64,000 nt of DNA from Methylohalomonas lacus (lineage in GTDB: Bacteria; Pseudomonadota; Gammaproteobacteria; Methylohalomonadales; Methylohalomonadaceae), in assembly GCF_024808875.1 (NCBI RefSeq), contig NZ_JANUCT010000005.1:62001-126000 (forward strand), in the 5' to 3' direction. Position numbers and translations under genes: made by a program. The stretch's first letter is position 1; every line of letters begins with the position of its first letter. The notes beneath the pieces were generated by a model, which saw only the letters and a program-made list of their open reading frames with translations, made no database searches and was not told where the DNA came from. Positions 27,628 to 36,805 of this stretch are shown piece by piece.

Positions 27628-30252
27628 TTATTCGGTTCGACCTTTCAGCAGCGCCAACAGGCTTGGCAGCAGCAACAGCGCACACACCAGGCTGATGCTG
27701 ATGCCGAGTGTCAGCAGCAAGCCCATACTCGCAGTGCCCGCGTGGGCGGAAAACGCCAGGTTACCGATACTGCAGATGGTGGTCAGTGCGCTGATCAGCA
27801 CCGCCTGCGATGTACTGCTGCGCAATAAAGCACCGTCTGCCGGTGCCGTCCGCTGCCGTTGCAGTAGGTGAATACTGTTGTCGATACCGATACCGAGCAG
27901 CAGCGGCAGGGCAATGATGTTGGCGAAGTTGAACGGTATCTCCAGCAGCACCGTGCCCGCCGCCGTCAACAGGGCCGCCAGTGCGATCGGCGCCAGTGCC
28001 AGCAGGGTGTCACGCAGACTGCGTAACAGCAGCAGCAACAGCAGGCCGATGACCGTGAAAGCCAGTATGAACGCCTCGGTAAAGGCATCGACCACCGAGT
28101 CGCCGGCTTCCAGCTGAATCACCGGTGCGCCGATCAGGTCATCGGTTTGCGCGCGCAATGCCGTAACGAAGTCGCGCATGGCCGCTTCCGAGTCGAGCGC
28201 CTCGCTCGGCTGGATATCGACCAGGTACCAGCCATCGGGGCTCAACCAGCGATCGCGCAGTACCGCCGGCAGGCTTGCCTTATCCACGTTCTCGGCGCCG
28301 AGCGCCTCGTTCAACTGCTGCAGCCGCCCGGGCAGGTTCTGCAATAACCGGTTTTCCAGCGTTGCCAGCCGCGCGGCGGCCTCATCGGGCTGTTGTTCGA
28401 TCTGCCGGTCGAAGGCCAGCAGTTGCTGATGGAAATCCCGCAGTAACGGCTCGGATGTTTGCGGTGGCGCCGCCTCCAGATAGGCCAGCAGATCCGTGAG
28501 TGCCTGGCGACGTGCGGCCGCGCCGATGTCCGCCGTGTCTGTCGGGGTCATGAGCGTCGGCCCCAGCAGCAGGCTCAAATCATCGATAATAGCCAGCTTG
28601 TCGGCCTGGTTGGCGGGAATGAAGTCCCACAGGGTTCGTACGTCGCGGACCTCGGGCAGGGTCTCGAGCTCGCGTGCCCATTGTTTCGCCGCGCCGGCGT
28701 CACGGGTCAGCAGAATGCCGCTCAGCGGTGAAGCGTCGCTGTCGTCGATCAGGTCGCGATAGGTCTGTACCGATTCCTTGGAATCAGCCTGGAGGTTCAG
28801 GGTGTTGGCGTCGAAACGTACAGCCGGCAACAGGCTGGCAGCCACCACGGCCAGCAGCAGGGCGATCAGGCAGATACGCTGGCCGTGGCTTTGTGGCAGT
28901 CGCGCCAGGCGATCAAGCAGCGGCTGCGGTCGCTGCGGCCGGGGCCGTTCGCCGGCCGGGGCGAGGATGGCGAGCAGCGCTGGCAATAGAGTCAGCGTGA
29001 CGAACAGGCTGATGAACATACCGGTGCCCGATATCCAGCCGAGCTCGGCAATGCCGCGGTAATCGGTGGGAATGAAGGCGTACAGGCCAATGGCTGTGGT
29101 CAGTGCGCAGATAAACAATGACTGGCCGACGCTGGTGCCGGTTCGGCGCAGGGCCGCGGGGATATCCATCTCGGCATGCAGTTCACGGAAACGTAGGCAG
29201 AAATGGATGGCGAAATCGACGCCCAGGCCGATATACAGAACGGCGAAGGCCACCGAGATCAGGTTCAGTTCGCCGACCGTCAGGGTCGCCATACCGGCGG
29301 TCAGCAGCAGACCGCATAACAGCGTCACTACCGCGGCGAAGACCATGCGCACCGAACGCAGGCCAACGATCAGGATCAGGGTGACCACGATCAGCGCGGC
29401 CAGGGCGGCAATACCGGCGCCCTCGCTGACGCTTTCCAGTTCCTCGTAGGCGAGCGTGGCATTGCCGGTCAGCCGGGCACGCGCGCCGTAACGTTCATCG
29501 AGTTCCGCATCCCGGATCATTGCGCGCAAAGACTGGATGGCTGCTTCGCCCGGCAGCAGACTGTTGTAGTCGATGTGCGGCTTGATGAACAGGTATTCGC
29601 GTGCCGTGCCGCCGCTGTCCGCGTCCCCGCTGATCAGGCGCTGCCACGACAGGTGGCGGCGCTCGCCGGCCAGGTCGGCCTCGATGACCGCAGTCATCTG
29701 GCGTAACAGCGGCTCGATCGCGACATCGTCACCATCACGACGCGCTTCAACGGCCTGCTGTACCAGGCCGAACAGGCCGCGCAGGCTCGGGTCGTCGGTC
29801 AGCTGGCCGAGAAACGGCTGAATGCGTGCCAGTCGATCCGCCAGCGCCTGCAGTTCGTCCCGGTCGAGGTACAGCAGTGAACCGGTGCGAAAGAATTCGA
29901 GTTCACCGGGCTGGTATATTTCCTCGTATTCGCCGCCGTCGGCATGCAATTGTTGACCGAGGTGGCGTGCGGCGTCGGTAGCCTGATCCGGCGTCGGTGC
30001 CTCGACGACAACCACGATGTTGTTGACGTACATCGGAAACGCGTCTTCGTAGGCCAGGTCGAGCTGGCGCCAGCCGAGATCGCGCGACAGCATGTCGCGG
30101 GTATCCGTGTTCACGGTCAGGTTATTGACTGTATAAGCGAGACTGAGGCCGCTGGCGACGATCATCAGCAGGACAATGATCAGGCGGTAATGCAGGGCAT
30201 ACTGCATCCAGCGCGTAAGGATGCGATCGGTCAGGCTATTGGAATCGGGCAT
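27628..30252 (-). CDS. hpnN: hopanoid-associated RND transporter HpnN
   Basis: RND/MMPL-type inner-membrane transporter that moves hopanoids to the outer membrane in studied bacteria. The 874 residues have the usual duplicated plan: one helix, a large periplasmic domain, then five helices, repeated. The helix-4 motifs GLGVDFAIHF and GIGIDNSIHLLQR mark the two halves. ATG 30252 is chosen because the preceding residues of a longer frame overlap hpnG and are not hydrophobic. It is the last gene of the operon hpnO-sqs-shc-hpnG-hpnN, 58 bases after hpnG. Confidence 0.93.
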   Translation of the reverse strand: MPDSNSLTDRILTRWMQYALHYRLIIVLLMIVASGLSLAYTVNNLTVNTDTRDMLSRDLGWRQLDLAYEDAFPMYVNNIVVVVEAPTPDQATDAARHLGQQLHADGGEYEEIYQPGELEFFRTGSLLYLDRDELQALADRLARIQPFLGQLTDDPSLRGLFGLVQQAVEARRDGDDVAIEPLLRQMTAVIEADLAGERRHLSWQRLISGDADSGGTAREYLFIKPHIDYNSLLPGEAAIQSLRAMIRDAELDERYGARARLTGNATLAYEELESVSEGAGIAALAALIVVTLILIVGLRSVRMVFAAVVTLLCGLLLTAGMATLTVGELNLISVAFAVLYIGLGVDFAIHFCLRFRELHAEMDIPAALRRTGTSVGQSLFICALTTAIGLYAFIPTDYRGIAELGWISGTGMFISLFVTLTLLPALLAILAPAGERPRPQRPQPLLDRLARLPQSHGQRICLIALLLAVVAASLLPAVRFDANTLNLQADSKESVQTYRDLIDDSDASPLSGILLTRDAGAAKQWARELETLPEVRDVRTLWDFIPANQADKLAIIDDLSLLLGPTLMTPTDTADIGAAARRQALTDLLAYLEAAPPQTSEPLLRDFHQQLLAFDRQIEQQPDEAAARLATLENRLLQNLPGRLQQLNEALGAENVDKASLPAVLRDRWLSPDGWYLVDIQPSEALDSEAAMRDFVTALRAQTDDLIGAPVIQLEAGDSVVDAFTEAFILAFTVIGLLLLLLLRSLRDTLLALAPIALAALLTAAGTVLLEIPFNFANIIALPLLLGIGIDNSIHLLQRQRTAPADGALLRSSTSQAVLISALTTICSIGNLAFSAHAGTASMGLLLTLGISISLVCALLLLPSLLALLKGRTE

Positions 30253-30310
30253 GGCTTTGAGGCTGACTACCGAGGCGTGGTTATTAGTGTTGTCGAAATG
30301 TCGGACGTGA

Positions 30311-31021
30311 TTATCGCAAACCCAGCGTGATATCGCAGGCACGTACGTTGGCAAGACTGCGCCGCGCCCGACTGAACGCGCGCCCGAGTTGCAACAGTTG
30401 TGGCAGCAGTTGCGGCTGGCGCAGTAGCAACGCGGTCAGTTGCCTGAGATCGGCCTGACCGTAATCGTTCAGCACGCTGGTCAGTGCCGCCGGAACGGTC
30501 ATCGTGTAATTGTCGGCGACCGCGCGAATACATAAAAACGGTAACGCATGCTCTCTGGCAACGTCTGCTATGGCGGCGCTTTCCATGTCTGCAACAGCTG
30601 CGTCGGTTTGTTGTGCCAGTTCCTGTTTGCCAGTCGGGTCGGTCAGTAGTTTTTCGACACCGATCAATGCAGCGTCGTCAAAGGCAATACCGTGCGCTTG
30701 CAGGCATGTGGCCAGATGCGTATGCCATTCCGGATCAACCGGCAATTGCCGTGCACCAGCGTCAGTGAGTATCCGCCGTGGCAGAAACAGATCGCCGGGC
30801 CGGGTAGCGGCCCGCAGACCGGCGGCACAGCCCCAGCTCAACAGGTGATCAGCACCGGCCTCGATGAGTGTACAAGCCGCACGCGCAGCCGCCCTGGCGC
30901 CGATACCGCAGACCAGCAATGACTGCTGATCGGGCAGGGGCTGGATTTTGCCGGGACTGAACTGTCGGCACAGCAGCCGGCCTTCGGCCGGTAATGCCGC
31001 GATAATACCGAGATTGCTCAC
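30311..31021 (-). CDS. hpnG: hopanoid-associated nucleoside phosphorylase HpnG
   Basis: Phosphorylase-superfamily enzyme that removes adenine from adenosylhopane on the way to ribosylhopane and C35 bacteriohopanepolyols. The 236 residues show the nucleoside phosphorylase pattern: GIIAALPAEGRLL at the N-terminus, VCGIGARAAARA, and DMESAAIADVA near the ribose-binding glutamate. The start is GTG 31021, overlapping the shc stop (GTGA). The radical SAM partner HpnH that makes its substrate is not in this window. Confidence 0.9.
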   Translation of the reverse strand: MSNLGIIAALPAEGRLLCRQFSPGKIQPLPDQQSLLVCGIGARAAARAACTLIEAGADHLLSWGCAAGLRAATRPGDLFLPRRILTDAGARQLPVDPEWHTHLATCLQAHGIAFDDAALIGVEKLLTDPTGKQELAQQTDAAVADMESAAIADVAREHALPFLCIRAVADNYTMTVPAALTSVLNDYGQADLRQLTALLLRQPQLLPQLLQLGRAFSRARRSLANVRACDITLGLR

Positions 31022-33033
31022 ACGGCTGACTGTGGCAGTGGCAGCTCTGACTCGGGGAATGTCGCTGTCTCGTCACGGCCGAGCAGGGTGCGGTAACGCG
31101 CCAGCGCCCAGAACGGGAATATCTTCGCGTAACCGTGGTACTTGAGATAGAACACTCGCGGGAAGCCGGGTGCGGTGAAACTGTCGTCCGACCACAGGCC
31201 ATCGTTCTGCTGGTGTTGTACCAGATACTCGATGCCGCGGCGGACACTGTCCGAACCGGCCTCGCCGGCGGCCATCAGGGCGAGCAGTGCCCAGCCGGTC
31301 TGGTAGGGGGTGCTCGGGTGCGGCGCGCCGATGCCGTCCGGATCGTGATAGGTGTCGTTGCCTTCGCCCCAGCCGCCGTCATCGTGCTGGATCGACTTGA
31401 GCCAGTCGACGGCACGACGGATATAGTTCTGTTGCATGTCCTCGCCGGCGACTTCCAGCGCGGTCAGCACCGACCAGGTGCCGTAGATGTAATTGGTGCC
31501 CCAGCGGCCGAACCACGAGCCGTTGGCTTCCTGTTCGTTTTTTAGAAACTCGATGGCTCGCCGGCGTGCCGGGCGGTATTCCGGTTTATCCAGCAACGAC
31601 AGCTGGATGACACAGCGGCCGGTGACATCGCTGGTTGGCGGGTCGAGCAGCGCGCCGTGGTCGGCAAATGGAATGTAGTTCAGGTAATGGCAGGTGTTGT
31701 CGGAATCGAACGCGCCGTAGCCGCCATTTCTCGATTGCATGCCGCAGATCCAGTCGCCGGCCCGTTCGATATTCTCGCGATAGCGATCGGCATCGAAGTA
31801 GTGCATTGCCCAGGCCACCGCGGGTGTGTCATCGAGGTCGGGGTAGTGATCGTTGCGGTACTGGAACGCCCAGCCGCCGCCGGCGAGATCGGGGTGATTG
31901 TCCTGCCAGTCGCCGGGCTCGTCGCTGAGCTGGCGCTCGGCCAGCCAGTCGAGTGACTGGCGGATGGCATCGCTGTTCGTGCAACCGCTTTCCGTCAATG
32001 CGAAAGCCGCCCAGGCGGTATCCCAGACCGGCGAGACGCACGGCTGGCAATAGGCATAGTCGGCCTCGTCATCGATGATCAGCAGGCGCCGGATTGCCTC
32101 GCGCTGTTCGACCCGGTAGGGATGGTCGGCCGGGTAGCCGAGCAGGGCCAGAGCCTCGTAGGCGTTGACCATGGCCGGGAAAATGGCGCCGAGGCCGTCG
32201 ACACCGTTGAGACGTTCAATGAACCAGGCCTCCGACTTGCGCGTGGCGTGCTGGCGTATGAATCTCGGAATCAGCGGTTCGAACGTGCGGGCGACGATGT
32301 CCCAGATACGAAACACCTGGCCGAGCAGGGTATCCGGGCGGAAGTAGTGTTTCTCCTCTTCCGGCGGAATAGTGAACAGTTCGCGGATATCGACCCGGCG
32401 CGGATTGGCGGCACGCGGCTTGTAGCTGCACAGGATCGACAACGGGATCATGACCGTGCGCGACCAGTACGACACCTTGCTGATGTGAAACGGGAACCAG
32501 CGCGGCAGCAGCATCTGCTCGACCGGCACGAACGGTGTGCCGCGCCACGGGATCTGCTCGAACAGCGCCAGTGCGATACGCGTGAAGACATTGCAGCGCG
32601 CGGCGCCGCCGTGGGCAAGGATCGCCTCGCGGGCGCGCTGCATGTGCGGGGCGTCCGGGCTATCGCCGATGAGCTTCAGCGCGAAGTAGGCCTTGACCGA
32701 ACAGCTGAGGTCGAAATCGCCACCGTGGAATAGCGGCCAGCCGTCGTGTTCAGCGGACTGGCGCGACCGAATGTAGTTGCCGAGCTTGCGCTCCAGCTCC
32801 GGTTCGAGTTCATCCATGAAGTGATTCATCATGATGTACTCGGCCGGGATCGTGCAGTCGGCCTCCAGCTCGTAACACCAATGGCCGTCGCTGTGCTGGT
32901 CGGCCAGCAGTCCGGCTTCGGCGTGATCGATGACGCGATCGAGCCGCACGCCCGGTGGGGTCTCTGCCGCGGTATCGGCATGCGCCAGACCGGCTTCCGC
33001 TTCAGTCAGTCGATATCGCGTTTCCATCAGCAT
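31018..33033 (-). CDS. shc: squalene-hopene cyclase
   Basis: Monotopic membrane enzyme that cyclises squalene to hopene and diplopterol in one proton-started cascade. The 671 residues have the catalytic DxDDT motif as D399-L-D401-D402-T403 and several QW repeats (for example QHDDGGWGE and QQNDGLW). Length is within the family range. The start MLMETRYRL has GGAG about eleven bases upstream; METR is a possible alternative. The squalene synthase gene lies just upstream. Confidence 0.96.
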   Translation of the reverse strand: MLMETRYRLTEAEAGLAHADTAAETPPGVRLDRVIDHAEAGLLADQHSDGHWCYELEADCTIPAEYIMMNHFMDELEPELERKLGNYIRSRQSAEHDGWPLFHGGDFDLSCSVKAYFALKLIGDSPDAPHMQRAREAILAHGGAARCNVFTRIALALFEQIPWRGTPFVPVEQMLLPRWFPFHISKVSYWSRTVMIPLSILCSYKPRAANPRRVDIRELFTIPPEEEKHYFRPDTLLGQVFRIWDIVARTFEPLIPRFIRQHATRKSEAWFIERLNGVDGLGAIFPAMVNAYEALALLGYPADHPYRVEQREAIRRLLIIDDEADYAYCQPCVSPVWDTAWAAFALTESGCTNSDAIRQSLDWLAERQLSDEPGDWQDNHPDLAGGGWAFQYRNDHYPDLDDTPAVAWAMHYFDADRYRENIERAGDWICGMQSRNGGYGAFDSDNTCHYLNYIPFADHGALLDPPTSDVTGRCVIQLSLLDKPEYRPARRRAIEFLKNEQEANGSWFGRWGTNYIYGTWSVLTALEVAGEDMQQNYIRRAVDWLKSIQHDDGGWGEGNDTYHDPDGIGAPHPSTPYQTGWALLALMAAGEAGSDSVRRGIEYLVQHQQNDGLWSDDSFTAPGFPRVFYLKYHGYAKIFPFWALARYRTLLGRDETATFPESELPLPQSAV

Positions 33034-33153
33034 TGGGTCAGAATCTCCGATTCCGGGTTACCTGATCTGTTACAAACGGGTTGTTCACAGCAGCCGCATT
33101 GGCCTGTCGGTCAGGCTACCGGCGTTCCGGCCAGCCAAATTCTTTCTATCTTC

Positions 33154-34224
33154 TCACGCCGAGGGACTGCGCGGCAATCGGCGGGCGGCCAGCTTAAAGA
33201 GTAAATTCAGCAACTTGTCGTTTTTGACCGTGAGATTGGTCACGGCAATCGTGGTCTTGACGCTGGTGCGCGAGATCTTTACCTCGCGGGCGTCAGCAAA
33301 ACCCGGTCGCGCATGGATGTTGCGCAGGGTCAGGACGGCCATGCCGATGGCCCACAGGCAGAACCGGCGCAGGCCGGTTTCACCGGCCGGCAGCAGCAGG
33401 GTGTAGCGCATGGCGTTTTGCAGGTGACCGTGGGCGATGCCGACCAGTTCGCGCAGGCACTGCTCGAAGGCAGCGCCGCCTTCGCCCGGCCGGACCGCGC
33501 TCAGGGTGAGGCCGGCGGCGGCAAAACGGTCACGCGGCAGCCAGCAGGCGCCGCGGGCGCGATCATCCCAGACATCCTTGAGGATGTTGGTCATCTGCAG
33601 ACCCTGGCCGAACGACACCGCCAGCGGCATGAGTTCATCGTAGTGCGCATCGATGGCTGGCGAATAATCGCAGAACAGCTCGGTGAGCATTTCGCCGACC
33701 ACGCCGGCGACGTAGTAGCAATAGCGATCCATGTCCGCCTGATCGGCGAGGCCGTCCAGCGTTTCGGCTTCCTGGTAGTGCGCCATGCCGTCGGCCATGA
33801 TGCGCACGCAACGTTCCAGCGCGCCGCGCTGGCGCTCGTTGAAACCATGGGTGATGCGAATGACGGCGGCCGTATTGGCGACCAGGTCGCGTTCCGCTGC
33901 CAGTGTCTGCGGCGCCAACCGCGGTGCCAGTTCGTCGGCGAATGCCGCCGCCGGTGTCCGCCCGGCGACGACGTCGATGAAGTGCTGGGCATAGTCGCAC
34001 TTGGCGGTTGCCGGCAGATCCTTGTCGTCCTCAATAGTGTCGGCAATGCGGCACAGCAGATAGGCATTGCCGACGACCTCACGCAGATCGCCGGGCAGTT
34101 GCGGTATCGTCAGGGCGAAGGTGCGCGAAACATCCTGCAGGATGTCGTCCTGATAATGCCGATCGGCGACGCTGGCCGGGTGGCTGTCGGTATTGGCGTG
34201 TTCGCTGGCGATAACGGATGACAT
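33154..34224 (-). CDS. sqs: squalene synthase, eukaryote-like type
   Basis: Condenses two farnesyl diphosphates and, in the eukaryote-like type, reduces presqualene diphosphate to squalene with NADPH. The 356 residues carry aspartate motif I as ADTIEDD (61-67), motif II as NILKDVWDD (213-221), the SRTFALTIPQLP opening and YCYYVAGVVG. These are closer to human or Methylococcus single-enzyme squalene synthases than to the HpnC/HpnD pair. No hpnC, hpnD or hpnE is present, which fits a single-enzyme route. Function is inferred from motifs and context; a phytoene synthase is less likely. Confidence 0.88.
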   Translation of the reverse strand: MSSVIASEHANTDSHPASVADRHYQDDILQDVSRTFALTIPQLPGDLREVVGNAYLLCRIADTIEDDKDLPATAKCDYAQHFIDVVAGRTPAAAFADELAPRLAPQTLAAERDLVANTAAVIRITHGFNERQRGALERCVRIMADGMAHYQEAETLDGLADQADMDRYCYYVAGVVGEMLTELFCDYSPAIDAHYDELMPLAVSFGQGLQMTNILKDVWDDRARGACWLPRDRFAAAGLTLSAVRPGEGGAAFEQCLRELVGIAHGHLQNAMRYTLLLPAGETGLRRFCLWAIGMAVLTLRNIHARPGFADAREVKISRTSVKTTIAVTNLTVKNDKLLNLLFKLAARRLPRSPSA

Positions 34225-34275
34225 GGGCCGCGATTATCCCTGATAGGGCCTTGCAGTGACAGTCCTGTGACCGCG

Positions 34276-35682
34276 TCAGGCGGAGGCCTTGTGCTTCTTG
34301 CCCCAGCCGATGGACGAACGCCCCATGCGCGACAGCGTTTCCCAGACCGGGCCGGGAAAGCGGTGCAGGCCTTTCATGACCTGGGCGAACGCGCGGATGA
34401 ATTCGTCGACGTCGGCGTCGGACAGCACCATCGGCGGTAGCAGCTTGACCACGTCGATGTGGTGGCCGGCGACCTGGGTGATCATACCGTGTTCCTGCAA
34501 AAGCGGCATGGTGATCGCCTGCGGGAACAGGCTCTTGTCCATGCGGTGGGCGATCTCCCAGCCGCTGCGCAGGGCGAACGACTCCGGCTTGGCGAATTCG
34601 ATCGCCACCATCAGGCCGCGCCAGCGGACTTCCTTCATGAATTCGTATTGCGGCACCAGCGCCTGCAGCCCCTGGCCGATGCGATCGCCGAGATCGGCCG
34701 CGCGGGCGATGTAGTTGCCCTCGTCGAGCACGTGCAGGGTCGCCAGGCCGGCGACCATGGCCAGGCTGCCCTGGCCGAAGGTCGACGAGTGCACCACCGA
34801 TTTTTCCAGCGACGGAAACACGCGATCGAAGATCCACTGGCGCGTCAGCACTGCGCCGACCGGCACGTAACCGCCGGACAGCGACTTTGACAGGATGACG
34901 ATGTCCGGGTCGACGTCGCCGTCGTGTTCACAGGCCAGGAAGCGACCGGTACGGCCCATGCCCGACTGCACCTCGTCGGCGACGAACAGCGCGCCGTGCT
35001 TGCGGCATAGCGCTGCCGCCTCGCGCAGGTAACCCGGCGACGGGATGTTCACGCCCTTGCCCTGCACCGGCTCGATGATAAATGCGGCGACGTCGCCGGC
35101 GGCCAGCGCCTGTTCCAGCGCCGCGAGATCATTGAACGGTACCATGCGGCATTCCGGCAGCAGGGGCTCGAAAGTCTCGCGGAAGACCGTATCGCCGTTC
35201 AGCGACAGGGCGCCGTTGCTGAGGCCATGGAAGGCTTTTTTGGCATGCAGTATGGCCGGCTTGCCGGTGGCGGCGCGGGCATACTTGATCGCCGCCTCGA
35301 CGCCCTCGGCACCGGAATTGGTGAAGAATACGTAATCGAGCTGATTCGGCATGCGCGCTTTCAGCTCTTTCGCCAGCAGCCCGGACAGCAGCGGCGCCTC
35401 CATCTGTACCAGCGACGGATAGTCTTCCTGCAGGAAATCGATCAGGGCCTGGCGAATGGTCGGGTTGTTGCGGCCGAGATTGAATACACCGTAGCCGGAC
35501 AGCATGTCGATGTAGCGGCGGCCCTCGTGATCCCACAGGTAGGGGCCCTGGGCACGGGTATAGCAGCGGTCGAAGCCGATGGTGCGCAGCGTCTTGGCGA
35601 AGCGCGGATTGACGTGTTCGTCGTGCAACTCGTAGTTGCGGCCCTCGGCTTCACGGATCAGGCCAAGAATGTCGAATGACAT
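34276..35682 (-). CDS. hpnO: PLP-dependent aminotransferase HpnO of hopanoid side-chain synthesis
   Basis: Class III aminotransferase thought to form aminobacteriohopanetriol from ribosylhopane. The 468 residues contain the PLP lysine K266 in LSKSLSGGYVP, the ring-pairing aspartate D236 in VADEVQSGMGRTG, and the phosphate-binding TNSGAEG (121-127). Homologous ornithine aminotransferases share these motifs, so the HpnO call rests on its place as first gene of the hopanoid operon. The next gene starts 51 bases downstream. A minus-strand terminator-like hairpin lies 180 bases upstream. Confidence 0.87.
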   Translation of the reverse strand: MSFDILGLIREAEGRNYELHDEHVNPRFAKTLRTIGFDRCYTRAQGPYLWDHEGRRYIDMLSGYGVFNLGRNNPTIRQALIDFLQEDYPSLVQMEAPLLSGLLAKELKARMPNQLDYVFFTNSGAEGVEAAIKYARAATGKPAILHAKKAFHGLSNGALSLNGDTVFRETFEPLLPECRMVPFNDLAALEQALAAGDVAAFIIEPVQGKGVNIPSPGYLREAAALCRKHGALFVADEVQSGMGRTGRFLACEHDGDVDPDIVILSKSLSGGYVPVGAVLTRQWIFDRVFPSLEKSVVHSSTFGQGSLAMVAGLATLHVLDEGNYIARAADLGDRIGQGLQALVPQYEFMKEVRWRGLMVAIEFAKPESFALRSGWEIAHRMDKSLFPQAITMPLLQEHGMITQVAGHHIDVVKLLPPMVLSDADVDEFIRAFAQVMKGLHRFPGPVWETLSRMGRSSIGWGKKHKASA

Positions 35683-36805
35683 AGTGTTATATCCCGGTAT
35701 GGAGTCAGCCAGCTGGAAACCGCATTATTCTATCAGCGCCCGCGGCCGGCTTATAGCAGCCGCGTGCCGGAGTGGTTCCTGTACTCAGACCGGCGCGGGG
35801 CGGAAACTATCCGGCCGGGACAAAGCGTGTCTGGTACTTATTTGTACCCGCCGGTACGCGGATAAAAATAGGCGCCCGGGTGGGCGCCTGTTAAGGGAGT
35901 TGAGGATACAGTCGCTCGCCATCGGGAGTGATGAGACGACGGTGATAATTCCTGCAGTAATCGTGCCGAATTCTGGATTCATTAAGAATCAAGCAGTTAT
36001 TTATAATTCTGCCGTTGATGGGCACCTTTATGCCTATTTAGGGTGCAAACGGGTTGCTTCTCTGGTGCAGAAACCTTTTTTATGGATAGTGCGTAAGCCC
36101 GTATACCTGCATGTGTACCGGGTCATACATGCCGCTGCTACTGACTGGCAACCGGATTTAGGACGGGTATTGACAAGCATATAGAGCCTTTGGCAGAGTA
36201 ATACTGTCTAGCGACGGAGCCGCCCTGCTCAGCCCACGGCGAAAACGGGCACAAGAAAATGGCTGGTCGGTTAAAGACCGATTATCCCTCCCAATTGTTG
36301 CATGGCCGCTTCACGGCCAAGCCAACTCCTTTAATGATGATATAGCGCACCTTGGCTTACGGGCCAGATGTAGCGACCTGTGTATGTGCGTTCGGTGGAA
36401 CATTGGCTGTGTCAATCGTTCCGCTCAGAGCCCGTATACACCAAACCAGATGCACACGCCGGATGGCAGTTCTTCGCTGCCATAAGACATGTGCACCCAC
36501 CCAACCGTCCAGTGCGGCTGTATTGGCGTGCGTTCCGCGCGCCCAAATACGGCCCGCTGTGACACTCGAATTGCGCTCTACCGAGCGCGGTATCCCCGTA
36601 CTCTTATGCCAGTTTTATTGCCCATCAGCCCACTCCCGGGTGGCGGCCGCCTATGGCCGGTCGTCGGGCCCAGAGTTCAGCCAGTACCGATCGCGACGGG
36701 CTGGGTAGGAGACGGTATGCCGTAGGTCTGCCAGGTCAGACCCGTTCATCAAATTGTGACGTTGCGATCATTTTATTTTCAAACAGAACAACGAGAGGGA
36801 TTTAC
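35683..36805. other. 1.1-kb region without a recognisable gene
   Basis: Apart from the minus-strand terminator at 35862-35889, I see no convincing coding sequence. Open frames of up to 182 codons exist but show no domain, no good ribosome-binding site and no family resemblance. Small hairpins occur at 36303-36319 (TGGCCG-CTTCA-CGGCCA) and at 36724-36741 (GGTCTG/CAGACC), the latter 65 bases before the recombinase gene. A minus-strand frame ends in TAA right before the terminator, which could be the 3' end of a decayed gene. Base composition is slightly lower in GC than the operons around it. Confidence 0.4.
35862..35889 (-). terminator. rho-independent terminator-like hairpin upstream of hpnO
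   Basis: On the minus strand a perfect eight-base stem AGGCGCCC / GGGCGCCT with loop ACCC is followed by ATTTTTAT. It lies 180 bases before the hpnO start in the same direction, so it either ends an unrecognised transcript from the right or acts as an attenuator in the leader of the hopanoid operon. A second small stem (GTACC-CGCC-GGTAC, 35844-35857) lies just beyond it. Confidence 0.6.

Noticed and set aside
35636-36184. 182-codon frame starting inside hpnO
   Set aside because: Begins within another gene on the opposite strand and shows no domain; its length is explained by few stops in GC-rich DNA.
36240-36360. possible integron attC site near the recombinase
   Set aside because: Some inverted repeats are present, but the R and L box consensus with extrahelical bases is not, and the recombinase is not IntI-like.
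36352-36708. 118-codon frame upstream of the recombinase
   Set aside because: No ribosome-binding site, Cys/Arg-rich random composition, no family resemblance.
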